This document shows positions 24,452-34,879 of a stretch of DNA of 64,000 bases, one piece after another; position 1 is the first letter of the stretch; each line of letters opens with the position of its first letter. This stretch comes from Actinomadura sp. NBRC 104425. Lineage in GTDB: Bacteria; Actinomycetota; Actinomycetes; Streptosporangiales; Streptosporangiaceae. The DNA lies in NCBI RefSeq assembly GCF_030269545.1, contig NZ_BSTN01000010.1, positions 1-64,000 on the forward strand, given 5' to 3'. Position numbers and translations under genes: made by a program. The notes below the pieces were generated by a model. The model was given only the letters and a program-made list of their open reading frames with translations. It was not told the DNA's origin and did no database searches.

Positions 24452-26407
24452 TCAGCGGCGGTAGTCGCGGTGGCTCTCCCAGTCGTCGGGGTCGCGCGGG
24501 GGGCTGCCCGGGTAGGAGGAGCCGTACGAGCCGCTCTGGTCCTGGCCTCCCTGCTGGGGCGCCCCCGGGGGGCCCTGCTGGTTGTAGTAGCCGCCGTACG
24601 CCTGGGTGGCGCCCGGGTCGCCGAAACCGCCGCCGGGCGGCGTGCCGCCGGTTCCCGGGGACGAGTCGAGGCCCAGCGGGTCGCCGCCGTAGCTGCTGCC
24701 GCTGAAGTCGCCGTAGCGGGGCTCGCCGGACGGCGGCTGCTCGGCCGGGCCCGGGAAGGACGACCCGAAGGGGTCGCGCCCGGTGTTCAGCGGGTCGTCG
24801 TACCGCCGGGACGAGTCGCCGTAGGCGGGCGACGTCGGGTAGCCGTCGGTGCCGCTCTGACCGGAGCCGTAGCCGCCCGTACCGCTCGTGCCGCTCGAGG
24901 GCGGCGTTGACCACGGGCCGGTGGACGAGCCGAACGAGGAGGAGCTCGTGGTGCCGAGCGGGTCGCTCAGCGGGTCGTTCAGCGGGCTGCCGCCGGGCGA
25001 GGAGCCGGACGGGTCGGGGGGCGGCGTCGGCGCCGGACGCGGAGCGGTGCTCGACCCGGCGGACCGCTCGTTCTGGATGCGCTGCAGCAGTTCGTCGACC
25101 GTGGGCAGCTTGTGGTCGTCGCCCCCGCCCGACGACGCCCCGGACGACGGCCCGGACGACGGCGCGGACGACGGCGCGGACGACGCGGCGGGCGCCGACG
25201 GGGCCGGGGCGGCGGGAGCCGGAGGCGGTGGGGGCGGCGTCGAGCCGTAGCCGCCGTGGCCGCCGGGCTCCTGCGGGCGGCCGAGGTCGCCCAGGCCGCG
25301 GATGGGGTGCTCGTCGGTGCGGCCCAGGGGCAGCCCCAGGGCGTCGGTGCCGCCCGGGGCGCCGGAGCCGGACGGCGACAGCGGCCGGTCGTAGGCGTCG
25401 GGACGCGGCGAGGGGCCGGTCGCGGGGCCGCTCGGGGCGGAGTGGCGTCCGCCGCCCAGCGGGTCGCCCCCGTACGGCGAGGACTGGTCGGCGCCGGGGC
25501 CGCCGGGTCCGCCGGAGCCGTAGGACGGGTCTGCGCCGCCGCCGGGGGGCGGGCCGAAGGGGGACTGGTCGGCGTTGCCGTAGGCGGGCTGGTCCTGGGG
25601 GCCGGTGCCGAAGGGCGGCTGGGCCTGGCGGCCCACGAGGTCGGCGGGCAGCGGGTCGTTCGCGGTCGCCTGCGGGTCGCCGGGCAGGTGCGTGGTCGCG
25701 CCGGGGTCGCCCGACAGGTGGGTGGTGGCGCCCGGGTCGCCCGACAGGTGCGCGCCCGGGGGGAAGGAGGGCGGCGGCTGCGGAACCTGCTGGGGGCCGG
25801 TGCCGCGCCCGCCCGGGACGGGCTCGGGGGCGCCGGGCATGTCGCCCATCGGCGCCTGCTGGTTCATCATGGGCGGCTCGCCGGGCACCGCAGGGGCGCC
25901 CGGGCCCGCGGCCTGGTTCTGCTGGCCCTGGGCGAGCAGCGGGTCCTCGGCCGGGTCGACCTCCGGCTGCTCCTCTTTGTCGTGCTGCCAGGGGAACTTG
26001 GGCTTGTCGAAGGTGATGGTGGCCCAGTAGTCGTCGTCGGCCATCTCGTCGGCGTCGCCCGCCTGCGGCGGGGACGCCGGGGTCGGCGCGGCGAGGGGAC
26101 CGGACCCGCCCGCAACGCGGCGGTCGTAGCCGCCCTGGTCGCCGCGGCCCTGCGGCTGCCCCTGGTCGGGCCCGGCGCCCGCCTGGGCGTAGCCGTCCTC
26201 GTAGGCGCCGTCGTAGCCGTAGCCGTCGTCGGCCGGGGCCTCCTCGGGGCCGCCGCCGGAGCGGTAGCCGCCGCGGGGCGGCGCCTCGTCGTCCATCCAG
26301 TCGTCGTCGTCGCGGGCCGCCCGGCTGGCCCGCAGCCCCAGGGCCACCAGGACGACCACCAGGACGACGACCACGATCAGGCCGAAGACCACGATGTAAG
26401 TTGTCAT
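24452..26407 (-). CDS. membrane-anchored low-complexity protein
   Basis: A 651-aa protein: one N-terminal membrane helix (MTTYIVVFGLIVVVVLVVVL), a short acidic DDDDWMDDEAP patch, then 600 residues rich in Gly, Pro, Ser, Asp, Tyr and Gln, likely disordered and cytoplasmic. A conserved-looking island near residue 135 reads DDYWATITFDKPKFPWQHD. A 12-residue motif (LSGDPGATTH) repeats three times near residue 230, and a helix DDHKLPTVDELLQRIQNERS lies near residue 460. Start ATG 26407 is preferred to 26419 because the helix then begins at residue 1. Such architecture suits a scaffold or envelope protein; no function is known. Confidence 0.75.
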   Translation of the reverse strand: MTTYIVVFGLIVVVVLVVVLVALGLRASRAARDDDDWMDDEAPPRGGYRSGGGPEEAPADDGYGYDGAYEDGYAQAGAGPDQGQPQGRGDQGGYDRRVAGGSGPLAAPTPASPPQAGDADEMADDDYWATITFDKPKFPWQHDKEEQPEVDPAEDPLLAQGQQNQAAGPGAPAVPGEPPMMNQQAPMGDMPGAPEPVPGGRGTGPQQVPQPPPSFPPGAHLSGDPGATTHLSGDPGATTHLPGDPQATANDPLPADLVGRQAQPPFGTGPQDQPAYGNADQSPFGPPPGGGADPSYGSGGPGGPGADQSSPYGGDPLGGGRHSAPSGPATGPSPRPDAYDRPLSPSGSGAPGGTDALGLPLGRTDEHPIRGLGDLGRPQEPGGHGGYGSTPPPPPPAPAAPAPSAPAASSAPSSAPSSGPSSGASSGGGDDHKLPTVDELLQRIQNERSAGSSTAPRPAPTPPPDPSGSSPGGSPLNDPLSDPLGTTSSSSFGSSTGPWSTPPSSGTSGTGGYGSGQSGTDGYPTSPAYGDSSRRYDDPLNTGRDPFGSSFPGPAEQPPSGEPRYGDFSGSSYGGDPLGLDSSPGTGGTPPGGGFGDPGATQAYGGYYNQQGPPGAPQQGGQDQSGSYGSSYPGSPPRDPDDWESHRDYRR

Positions 26408-26511
26408 GCCACCACCCAATGCCTTGGCCCGATGAGACGCGTCAGCGGGGCCCGCGGGTTCGTCCCGATTGCCGACCTGCCGGTCGCCGGTGCTCCGGTC
26501 CCGGGAGACCT

Positions 26512-26554
26512 AGACCGATTCTGAGACCGATTCTGACCGACAGACCGATTCTGA
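26512..26554 (+). repeat. AGACCGATTCTGA direct repeats
   Basis: Three copies of AGACCGATTCTGA start at 26512, 26524 and 26542, with ACCGAC spacers, so all offsets are multiples of six. They lie about 105-147 bases upstream of the low-complexity protein's start (26407) on its minus strand. They could be an operator array or a slippage product. Confidence 0.75.
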
Positions 26555-26702
26555 CCGACCGCTATGACCGTTGTCACACCATTCGCGCACATCTGCCCTC
26601 GTCCGGCGCGCACCGGCCGACCCGCTGGTCGGCCCCCGCGCCACTGTCGTCTGCGGCCCCCCGGGTGGACGGCCCTGACCTCTGCGCTCTGCGGCCCCAC
26701 GG

Positions 26703-27317
26703 TCAACGCGCCTGTTCGCTCCCGAAGTTCCCGGTGATCCGGCCCCGGCCCACCGTGTGCTCGGCGATGGCGCCGAGCGACTCCTCCAGCGGGGCGCCCC
26801 TGCGGAACAGCGGCGTGTCGTTGGAGACGTCCAGCGCGTAGATGGTGAACCGGTACCGGTGCCGCTCGTTCTTGGGCGGACACGGCGGCGTGTAGCCCAC
26901 CTTGTCGCCGGTGTTGAGTCCCTCGACCGTCTTGTCCAGCTTGGCGCCCTCGACGATCTGCTGTGTGGTGCCGTCGATGCCCGCGATCACCCAGTGCACG
27001 TAGGCGCTGTCGGCGTCGTCCATGACGATCGCGAACGACCGGGTGCCGGACGGGGTCCCCGACCACCGCAGCGGCGGGGTCCTGCCCTGCCCGCCAGGGT
27101 ACGTGCTGCAGGCGTACCGCGCGGGCAGGTCGCGGCCATCGCGGAACACCGGGCTGGACACGGTGAACCACTCGGCCAGCTCGGCGCTCTGGTTCTGCGG
27201 CAGGCCGATCAGCCCGCAGCCGCTCAGCGCGCCGGCGAGCGCCAAGGCGGCCGCGGCGCCCGCGGCGGCCGCGGCGCCCGCGGCGGCCGTGACCGGACGC
27301 CGGTCTTTGCTCATCAT
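26703..27317 (-). CDS. YbhB/YbcL-type PEBP lipoprotein
   Basis: A 204-aa lipoprotein: Ala-rich signal peptide ending in a lipobox LSGC with Cys34, then the PEBP fold with LPARYACSTY, PPLRWSGTPSGTRSFAIVMD, YVHWVIAGIDG and YRFTIYALD. PEBP proteins bind phosphorylated ligands or lipids; bacterial YbhB-like members have no firmly known job. GGGAG lies seven bases before ATG 27317, supporting the first of two adjacent ATGs. It is divergent from the NADH dehydrogenase gene, with 400 bases between them. Confidence 0.9.
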   Translation of the reverse strand: MMSKDRRPVTAAAGAAAAAGAAAALALAGALSGCGLIGLPQNQSAELAEWFTVSSPVFRDGRDLPARYACSTYPGGQGRTPPLRWSGTPSGTRSFAIVMDDADSAYVHWVIAGIDGTTQQIVEGAKLDKTVEGLNTGDKVGYTPPCPPKNERHRYRFTIYALDVSNDTPLFRRGAPLEESLGAIAEHTVGRGRITGNFGSEQAR

Positions 27318-27674
27318 CGCTACGCTCCCGGGCGAGATCGTACGCTGCGCCCCGCCGGACTCGGTGCAACTTGACGGTTCGTACGTGGGCGGCCCGGGGT
27401 CCGGTGCCTGGTCGGCCGCGTCCCCCTTGCCGCGTCCGGCCCCACCTTAGGGGTTCGATGGGGGTGGAACGGGTCTTTTCTCCCCGGCGGGCGGTGTGCC
27501 CGGTGAGAATCGCCTGCCGGAGCGACGACCTGTGAACTACGTCCCATGCCGTCCGATTTGAGGGGAAGAGGTGACGAAGTTCACGACCTCCCCAACCTTC
27601 CAATTTGACGACTTGGAAACTTTCGATGTTCTTCCGTCGTTTTCGTTTGGTTGCATCTGCCCTGGTCGGATAGC
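27318..27674. other. long divergent region upstream of NADH dehydrogenase
   Basis: No gene visible. The segment 27560-27690 is strikingly less GC-rich than the genome average, with runs such as GTTCTTCCGTCGTTTTCGTT, as expected for a strong promoter. It leads directly to the Rex-type operator. Confidence 0.5.
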
Positions 27675-27692
27675 TTGTGAATGTCTTCACAA
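27675..27692 (+). promoter_or_regulatory. Rex-type redox operator
   Basis: TTGTGAATGTCTTCACAA is a perfect 7-4-7 inverted repeat and matches the Rex operator TTGTGAA-N4-TTCACAA (Streptomyces form TGTGAAC-N3-TTCACA). It ends 26 bases before the ATG of a type II NADH dehydrogenase, a classic Rex target. Rex would repress at low NADH and release when NADH rises. Assignment is from sequence match plus target identity. Confidence 0.85.
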
Positions 27693-27718
27693 GCCGACCG
27701 TGACAGAGGAGGCCGCGA

Positions 27719-29092
27719 ATGGCCAGGACCGTCGAGGAGACCCCTGGCGCTCCCCACATCCTCATCGTGGGTGGCGGCTACGTGGGCATGTACACCGCGC
27801 TGCGGCTGCAGAAGAAGCTGCGCCGGGAGCTCAAGCGCGGCGAGGTCAAGATCACAGTCGTTGACCCCAACTCGTACATGACCTACCAGCCGTTCCTGCC
27901 CGAGGCCGCCGCCGGGAACATCTCCCCGCGGCACGTGGTGGTACCGCTGCGCCGGGTGCTGCCGCGCTGCGCCGTGCGCAACGCCCGCGTGACCGAGCTG
28001 AACCACGCCGAGGGCTGGGCGATCGTGCAGCCGCTGGCCGGGCCGCCCGAGCGGATCTCCTACGACTACCTGGTGATGGCCGCCGGCGCGGTGCCGCGGA
28101 TCCTGCCGATCCCCGGCCTGGCCGAGCACGGCATCAGCCTCAAGACGATCGGCGAGGCCATCCACCTGCGCAACCACGTCCTCCAGCAGCTGGAGATCGC
28201 CGAGTCCACCGCGGACGAGGAGATCCGCCGCAAGGCGCTGACCTTCGTGTTCGTCGGCGGCGGCTTCGCCGGCGTGGAGGCGGTCGCCGAGCTTGAGGAC
28301 ATGACCCGGCACGCGGTCCGGTACATGCGCAACGTCACCGCCGAGGACCTGCGGTTCGTGCTCGTGGAGGCGGCCGACCGGATCCTGCCCGAGGTCGGGC
28401 CGGACATGGGCAAGTGGACCGCCGAGCAGCTGCGCGGCCGCGGCATCGACGTGAAGCTGAAGACCCTGCTGAAGTCCGCGGTGGACGGCCAGATCGAGCT
28501 GTCGGACGGCAGCCGGTTCCCCGCCGGCACCCTGGTGTGGAACGCCGGCGTCAAGGCCGCCCCGGTCGTGCGCGGCAGCGACCTGCCGCTGGACGAGCGC
28601 GGCCGCGTCAAGGCCACCGAGTTCCTCACCGTCGAGGGCCTGGTGCGCGCGTTCACCGCAGGCGACAACGCGGCCGTCCCCGACCTGACCCAGGAGGGCA
28701 TGACCTGCCCGCCCAACGCCCAGCACGCGGTGCGCCAGTCCAAGGTGCTCGCCGACAACCTGGTGCGGTCGCTGCGCGGCAAGCCCCTCAAGCCGTACGT
28801 CCACAACAACGTGGGCGCGGTGGCCGGCCTCGGTCTGCACAAGGGCGTCGCCTACACCTACGGCTTCCGGGTGAAGGGCTGGCCCGCCTGGTTCATGCAC
28901 CGCAGCTACCACGGCTCCCGGGTGCCGACGCTCAACCGCAAGATCCGGGTCCTGGCCGACTGGACGCTGGCGCTGTTCCTCAAGCGCGAGACCGTCTCGC
29001 TGGGCATCATCGAGCAGCCGCGCGCCGACTTCGAGCTGGCCGCGCTCGCCGACGCCCCGCCCCAGTCCAAGACCAAGGAGAGCGCCGCCTGA
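27719..29092 (+). CDS. type II NADH dehydrogenase (NDH-2) family oxidoreductase
   Basis: A 457-aa FAD protein with two dinucleotide-binding motifs, LIVGGGYVGMYTALRLQ near residue 15 and FVFVGGGFAGVEAVAELEDM near residue 177. Others are YMTYQPFLPEAAAGN, AAGAVPRILPIPGL, FTAGDNAAVPD and CPPNAQHAVRQ, all in the NDH-2 layout. NDH-2 passes electrons from NADH to menaquinone without pumping protons and sits on the inner membrane face through C-terminal amphipathic helices, here LNRKIRVLADWTLALFLKRE. ATG 27719 follows AGAGGAGG. The Rex-type site upstream supports a role in NADH balance. Confidence 0.9.
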   Translation: MARTVEETPGAPHILIVGGGYVGMYTALRLQKKLRRELKRGEVKITVVDPNSYMTYQPFLPEAAAGNISPRHVVVPLRRVLPRCAVRNARVTELNHAEGWAIVQPLAGPPERISYDYLVMAAGAVPRILPIPGLAEHGISLKTIGEAIHLRNHVLQQLEIAESTADEEIRRKALTFVFVGGGFAGVEAVAELEDMTRHAVRYMRNVTAEDLRFVLVEAADRILPEVGPDMGKWTAEQLRGRGIDVKLKTLLKSAVDGQIELSDGSRFPAGTLVWNAGVKAAPVVRGSDLPLDERGRVKATEFLTVEGLVRAFTAGDNAAVPDLTQEGMTCPPNAQHAVRQSKVLADNLVRSLRGKPLKPYVHNNVGAVAGLGLHKGVAYTYGFRVKGWPAWFMHRSYHGSRVPTLNRKIRVLADWTLALFLKRETVSLGIIEQPRADFELAALADAPPQSKTKESAA

Positions 29093-29278
29093 TCCCAGGC
29101 GGGACCCCGCCTCTCGGGGGCGACACCACGGGCAGCGTGATCGGACGCCCCGGCGGCCCACCCGGCCGCCGGGGCGTCGGACGTTCGCGGCCGGAAAACC
29201 GGTTGCGGCGCCACCGCGGCGATGTGCCAGTTTGACCAGGTGAAGTCGTATACCGGGCCGGGCCGTGTCGCCGGGGCG

Positions 29279-32200
29279 ATGGTGGACAATCGGGCTGTGC
29301 GGATCGGGATCCTGGGGCCGCTGGAGGTGGTTGCGGACGGCCGTCCCGTCGAGATCGGGGGCGCGCGGCTGCGGGCGCTGCTGATCCGGCTGGCCCTGGA
29401 GGCGGGGCGGATGGTGCCCGCCGACCGGCTCATCGATGACCTGTGGGAGGACGACGCCCCGCACGGCGCGCCCAACGCGCTGCAGTCGCTGGTGTCCCGG
29501 CTGCGCGCCGCGTTCCAGGAGGCCGGGGCGGGGCGCGACCGCCTGGAGTCGCGCCGCGGCGCCTACCGGCTGGCGGTGCCGCCGGAGGCGGTGGACGCGC
29601 ACGACTTCGAGGCCCGGGTCCGCCGGGCGCGCGGCCTGGCCGACCCGTCCGCCCGGTCCGCCGGGCTGCGCGCCGCCCTGGCGCTGTGGCGGGGCGCGGC
29701 GCTCGCCGACGCGTCCGGGCTGCCGTTCGCCGACGGGCCGGCCGCCCGCCTGGAGGAGCTGCGCCGCGCCGCGCTGGACGAGCGGATCGACGCCGACCTG
29801 GCCCTCGGCCGGCACGCCGAGCTGATCCCCGAACTGCAGGCCCTCGCCACCGCCGAGCCGCTGGGCGAACCGCTGCGGGGCAGGCTGATGCGGGCCCTGT
29901 ACGGGGCGGGCCGCCAGGCCGAGGCCCTGGCCGAGTACGAGTCGATCAGGAGCCTGCTCGGCGAGCGGCTCGGCGTCGACCCCTCGCCCGACCTGGAGGC
30001 GGTGTACCTGGCGGTGCTCCGCCGCGACTCCGCCGCGCTCGCCCCGGCCACCCCGGCCGCCCCGCGACCGGCCGCGGCCACGCCGCCCGCGAACGGCGCC
30101 GTCGCCGAGCAGCCTGCCGAGCAGCCTTCCGGGCGCGTCCCCGGCGAGTCGCCCGCGCCCCGCGACGAGGCCGGGCCCGGCCCCCGCGGCAACCTGCGCG
30201 CGCCGCTGACCAGCTTCATCGGCCGCGACCACGACCTGAAGGCGGTCGAGGAGCTGCTCGGCGACGGGCGGCTGGTCACCCTGACCGGCCCGGGCGGGTC
30301 CGGCAAGACGCGGCTGGCGGTCGAGGCGGGCCGGCGGATGCTCGACCGGATGCCCGACGGGGTCTGGTCGGTGGAGCTGGCGCCGATCGTCGACCCGGCC
30401 GAGGTGCCCTCCGCCGTGCTCGGCGCGCTCGGCATGCGCGAGACGCAGCTGATCGGCGCGGCGAACCGGCTGCTGTCCGAGCCGGGCGACGCGCTGGACC
30501 GGCCGGTGGCCGCCCTCGCGCGAAAACGCCTGCTGCTGCTGTTGGACAACTGCGAGCACGTGCTCGACGCGGCGGCCCGGCTCGCCGACCGGGTGCTGGC
30601 GCACTGCCCCGGCGTGCGGGTGCTGGCCACCAGCCGCGAACCCCTCGGCATCACCGGCGAGACGCTGTGGCCGGTGCCGCCGCTGGAACCGCCGCCGGCC
30701 GACGCCTGCGCCGCCGAGGCGATGACCTACCCGGCCGTCCGGCTGCTGGCCGACCGCGCCGCCGCGGTCCGCCCCGGTTTTGCGGTGACCGACGCCAACG
30801 CCCCCCACGTGACGCGCATCTGCCGGGCGCTGGACGGCATGCCGCTGGCGATCGAGCTGGCCGCCGCCCGGCTGCGCGCCATGACGCCTGGCCAGCTCGC
30901 CGCCCGCCTGGACGACCGGTTCCGGCTGCTCACCGGGGGCAGCCGCACCGCGCTGCCCCGCCATCAGACGCTGCGTTCGGTCGTCGAGTGGAGCTGGGAG
31001 CTGCTGTCGGACGCCGAACGGGCGCTGTGGCGGCGGCTGGCGCTGTTCACCGGCGGCGCCACCCTCGACAGCGCCGAGACCGTCTGCGCGGGCGACGGCC
31101 TGGACCGCGCCGAGATCCTGGACGTGCTCACCGGCCTGGTCGACAAGTCCCTGGTGTCCATGGTCGAACAGGACGGCGGCGAGCCCCGCTACGGCATGCT
31201 GGAGACCGTCCGCGCCTACGGGCTGGAGCGCCTGGCCGAGGCCGGCGAGGAGGACCGGCTGCGCCGCGCGCACGCCGAGTACTTCCTGCGCCTGGCCGAA
31301 ACCGCCGAGCCCCGCCTGTTCCGGCGCGACCAGCTCGACTGGCTGGCGCGGCTGGCGGCCGAGCACGACAACACGCACGCCGCGCTGCACTGGGCGATCT
31401 CCGCGGGCGAGGCGGCCCTGGCGGTGCGGTTCTGCGCCGCGCTGGGCTGGTACTGGTTCCTGCGCGGCAACCTGCGCGAGCACGCCGACGCCCTGGAGCA
31501 GGTGGCGCGGCTGCCCGACCTGCCCGTCGACGAGAGCACCGCGGTGGCCCTGGCGGTGGGCGCCATGACGTCCCTGGACATGATGGACAACGCCCGGGTC
31601 ACGGAGCTGCTGCTGCGCGCCCGGGACATCTGCGGGCAGCTGCGCGACAAGCCGTCGCATCCGGTGCTGCGGCTGATGCTGGTGACCCTGGAGCTGCACC
31701 TGTCGGGCTGGAACCCCGACCTGTTCACCACGGTCGAGCCCCTGCTGGACGACCCGGACCCCTGGGTGCGCGGCGTCGCCCGCTTCAGCCGGGTGCAGAT
31801 GGGCCTGGGCTTCGGGCTCAGCGAGGGGCTGGAAGAGCACGTGGAGAAGGCCATCGCCGACTTCGAGGCGATCGGCGACCGGTGGGGCCTGTCGTTCGCG
31901 CTGACGACGCGGGCGGAGCTGCAGGCGCGCCGGGGCCGGCGCCGCGACGCCGTGGCGACGCTGGAGCGGGCGACGAGGCTCAGCGAGGCGCTCGGCGGCG
32001 GCACGGCCATGCGGCTGCACGCCACGCTGGCGCTGGCCCGCCAGCTGTTCCTGCTCGGCGACCGCGCCCGCGCCGAGGAGCTGCTGACGGCCGCCCTCCG
32101 CGACACCGAGCGCATGGGCGTCAGGGAGGGGACGGGCCTCGTCGAGCAGCAGCTGGCCGAGCTGCTGCGCCTCGCGGGGGAGACGCAGGAGGCGGCGCGG

Positions 32201-32671
32201 CGCCTGGCCCGCGCCGAGGAGCTGCTGGGCGGGCACGCGTACGGCTCGCTGCGGGCGCTCGTGCTGATCGGCCGGGGGTTCCTGGACCTGGCCGAGGGGG
32301 ACGCCGAGCGGGCCCGGCCCCGGCTGGAGCAGGCCGTGCGCCAGGGGGCGGAGGCGTACGACCTCGTGTCGGTCTCCGCCGCGCTGGTGGGGCTGGCGCA
32401 CGTCGCGCTCGTCGGCGGCGACCCCGAACGCGCCGCTGTGCTGATCGGCTCCGCCGACGCGCTGCGCGGCATGCCCGACCTGTCGTTCCCCGAGGCGCTG
32501 GCCGCCGAGCGCGCCGCCCGCGCGGCCCTGGGCGACGCGGCCTACACCGCCGCCTACCGGCGCGGCCGCGGGCGGACATTCGACGACGTGCTGGAGGAGT
32601 TCGGCATCGCGCGCCCGCTCGCCCCCGGCGGCGTCCCGACGCCGCCTCCCGGCGGGCGTTCCGGCACCTGA
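29279..32671 (+). CDS. SARP/AfsR-like regulator with BTAD, NB-ARC ATPase and TPR-like regions
   Basis: An 1,130-aa regulator. Residues 1-95 form an OmpR-type winged helix (VRIGILGPLEVVADGRPVEI, DRLIDDLWEDDAP, ALQSLVSRLRAAF) and about 95-245 a BTAD domain ending LGERLGVDPSPDLEAVY. A Pro/Ala linker leads to the ATPase with Walker A LTGPGGSGKTRLA near 335 and Walker B KRLLLLLDNCEHVLD, sensor LATSREPLGI, then helical TPR-like repeats to the end. Such proteins activate secondary-metabolite or stress genes. ATG 29279 is chosen because the winged helix begins at once; 29222 is an in-frame alternative. It converges with an ABC exporter. Confidence 0.85.
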   Translation: MVDNRAVRIGILGPLEVVADGRPVEIGGARLRALLIRLALEAGRMVPADRLIDDLWEDDAPHGAPNALQSLVSRLRAAFQEAGAGRDRLESRRGAYRLAVPPEAVDAHDFEARVRRARGLADPSARSAGLRAALALWRGAALADASGLPFADGPAARLEELRRAALDERIDADLALGRHAELIPELQALATAEPLGEPLRGRLMRALYGAGRQAEALAEYESIRSLLGERLGVDPSPDLEAVYLAVLRRDSAALAPATPAAPRPAAATPPANGAVAEQPAEQPSGRVPGESPAPRDEAGPGPRGNLRAPLTSFIGRDHDLKAVEELLGDGRLVTLTGPGGSGKTRLAVEAGRRMLDRMPDGVWSVELAPIVDPAEVPSAVLGALGMRETQLIGAANRLLSEPGDALDRPVAALARKRLLLLLDNCEHVLDAAARLADRVLAHCPGVRVLATSREPLGITGETLWPVPPLEPPPADACAAEAMTYPAVRLLADRAAAVRPGFAVTDANAPHVTRICRALDGMPLAIELAAARLRAMTPGQLAARLDDRFRLLTGGSRTALPRHQTLRSVVEWSWELLSDAERALWRRLALFTGGATLDSAETVCAGDGLDRAEILDVLTGLVDKSLVSMVEQDGGEPRYGMLETVRAYGLERLAEAGEEDRLRRAHAEYFLRLAETAEPRLFRRDQLDWLARLAAEHDNTHAALHWAISAGEAALAVRFCAALGWYWFLRGNLREHADALEQVARLPDLPVDESTAVALAVGAMTSLDMMDNARVTELLLRARDICGQLRDKPSHPVLRLMLVTLELHLSGWNPDLFTTVEPLLDDPDPWVRGVARFSRVQMGLGFGLSEGLEEHVEKAIADFEAIGDRWGLSFALTTRAELQARRGRRRDAVATLERATRLSEALGGGTAMRLHATLALARQLFLLGDRARAEELLTAALRDTERMGVREGTGLVEQQLAELLRLAGETQEAARRLARAEELLGGHAYGSLRALVLIGRGFLDLAEGDAERARPRLEQAVRQGAEAYDLVSVSAALVGLAHVALVGGDPERAAVLIGSADALRGMPDLSFPEALAAERAARAALGDAAYTAAYRRGRGRTFDDVLEEFGIARPLAPGGVPTPPPGGRSGT

Positions 32672-32705
32672 CCCGGGCGGCGCGCTCGGGCGCGCACCGC
32701 CCGGG
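32672..32705 (+). terminator. hairpin between regulator and ABC exporter
   Basis: CCCGGGCGG, then GCGC, loop TCGG, and the matching CCGCCCGGG, beginning right after the stop codon. It serves convergent genes. Confidence 0.8.
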
Positions 32706-32747
32706 AGCCGTACGCCGGGAGACATGCGGTGCGCATGCCGGGGCGGC

Positions 32748-33568
32748 TCAGGCGCGGCGGCGCAGCTCACGGACCGACAGCGGGGCGAACACGACCATGA
32801 ACGCCAGGCCCCACGCCACGGCGATCCAGGCGTGCGCCAGCACCGGACCGCCCACCAGCAGCCCGCGGATCGCCTCCACCAGCTGCGTCAGCGGGTTGTT
32901 GCGCATCACGAACGCCAGCCAGTCCGGGGTGCCCGGGGACAGCCGGATGAACGCGGTGCTCAGGAACGTGAACGGGAAGATGATCGTGAAACCGAAGATC
33001 TGCACCTTCTCCGGCTCGGAGACCTTGACCCCCACGTACACCGAGATCCAGGTGAACAGCAGCGCGAACAGCAGAATCAGCCCGAACGCCGCGAGCAGGC
33101 CGAGCGGCCCGGTCTCGATCCGGAAGCCGATGGCGAATCCGACCACCAGCAGCACCAGCATCGACCACGCCTGCTTGACGGTGTCGGCGATGATCCGGCC
33201 GACCAGGGGCGCGCTGCGCGAGATCGGCAGGCTGCGGAACCGGTCGTACACGCCCTTGGTGATGTCCACGTTCAGCCCGTAGCCGGTGGTCATCCCGGCG
33301 AACAGGGCGTTCTGCGCGATGATGCCGGGGATCACGATGGGCAGGTAGGCCTCGACGCTGCCCGCCATCGGCGGGCCGAACACGTAGGCGAACAGCAGCA
33401 CGAACATGATGGGCTGGATGGACAGGTCCAGCAGTTCCATCGGGTTGTGCTTGATCTGCACCAGGTTCCGCCAGGACAGCGTGGCCATGTGGCGGACGGC
33501 GGCGCCGGCGGTCACCCGCCGGGTCGGCGCGGGACGGCCCGGCCCTCCGGCGGCGGCGGTGGCGGTGC

Positions 33569-33572
<4 letters not shown>
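32748..33572 (-). CDS. ABC-2 type permease, DrrB family
   Basis: A 274-aa ABC-2 permease with six membrane helices and the DrrB-like opening WRNLVQIKHNPMELLDLSIQ and PIMFVLLFAYVFG. Another conserved block is PLVGRIIADTVKQAWSMLVL. It pairs with the ATPase whose gene precedes it, overlapping by four bases (ATGA). These systems export hydrophobic compounds such as anthracyclines or lipids. The substrate is unknown. The ATG at 33572 fits the usual N-terminus with an Ala/Pro-rich lead. Confidence 0.92.
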
Positions 33573-34552
<980 letters not shown>

Positions 34553-34850
34553 GAGGGAACTCCTCGGTCCTTCATCAGCCGATAGGCGGGTCGGACAACG
34601 GATCGGGCGGTCACCGGCTCGCCGGGGAAGGGCGTCCGGGGGACGTTCCGCCGCGGGGCGGCGGGACGAACCGGACGACGGACCAGACGCCGCCGGGTGC
34701 ACCGCGCACCCAGCCTTCCCGCCGCTTCTGCCAGGACGCGGGCGCAACGGTGCATCCCGGACCACCGTCCCACGAGGCACTGACAGAACGCTGAGATCGC
34801 CGTCACGGCCGCGGATCCCGCCGCCCGGTCCGGCGACATGCGCTGGTGAG
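34553..34850. other. divergent spacer upstream of exporter and PH-domain operon
   Basis: About 300 bases with no gene. The first 30 bases carry the ribosome site of the ATPase (GAGGAGTTCCC on the minus strand). The rest is GC-rich with a reduced-GC tail near 34780. No operator was assigned. Confidence 0.35.
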
Positions 34851-34879
34851 ACGCCCGAGGGTCATAAACTCGGGGGCGT
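34851..34879 (+). promoter_or_regulatory. hairpin covering the start codon of the PH-domain gene
   Basis: ACGCCCGAG pairs with CTCGGGGGCGT across GGTCATAAA, with one bulged G. The 3' arm contains the GGGGG ribosome-site-like bases and most of the GTG start codon. The loop also contains a possible -10 hexamer (CATAAA), which would make the transcript nearly leaderless, in which case the hairpin would not form in RNA. The two readings exclude each other. Confidence 0.35.

Noticed and set aside
27581..32770. Very long open frame on the minus strand opposite the NADH dehydrogenase and regulator genes (1,729 codons)
   Set aside because: It has no recognisable domain, is Gln/Arg/Gly-rich shadow sequence, and runs across two well-supported plus-strand genes and their intergenic promoter. 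Such shadows are common at this GC content.
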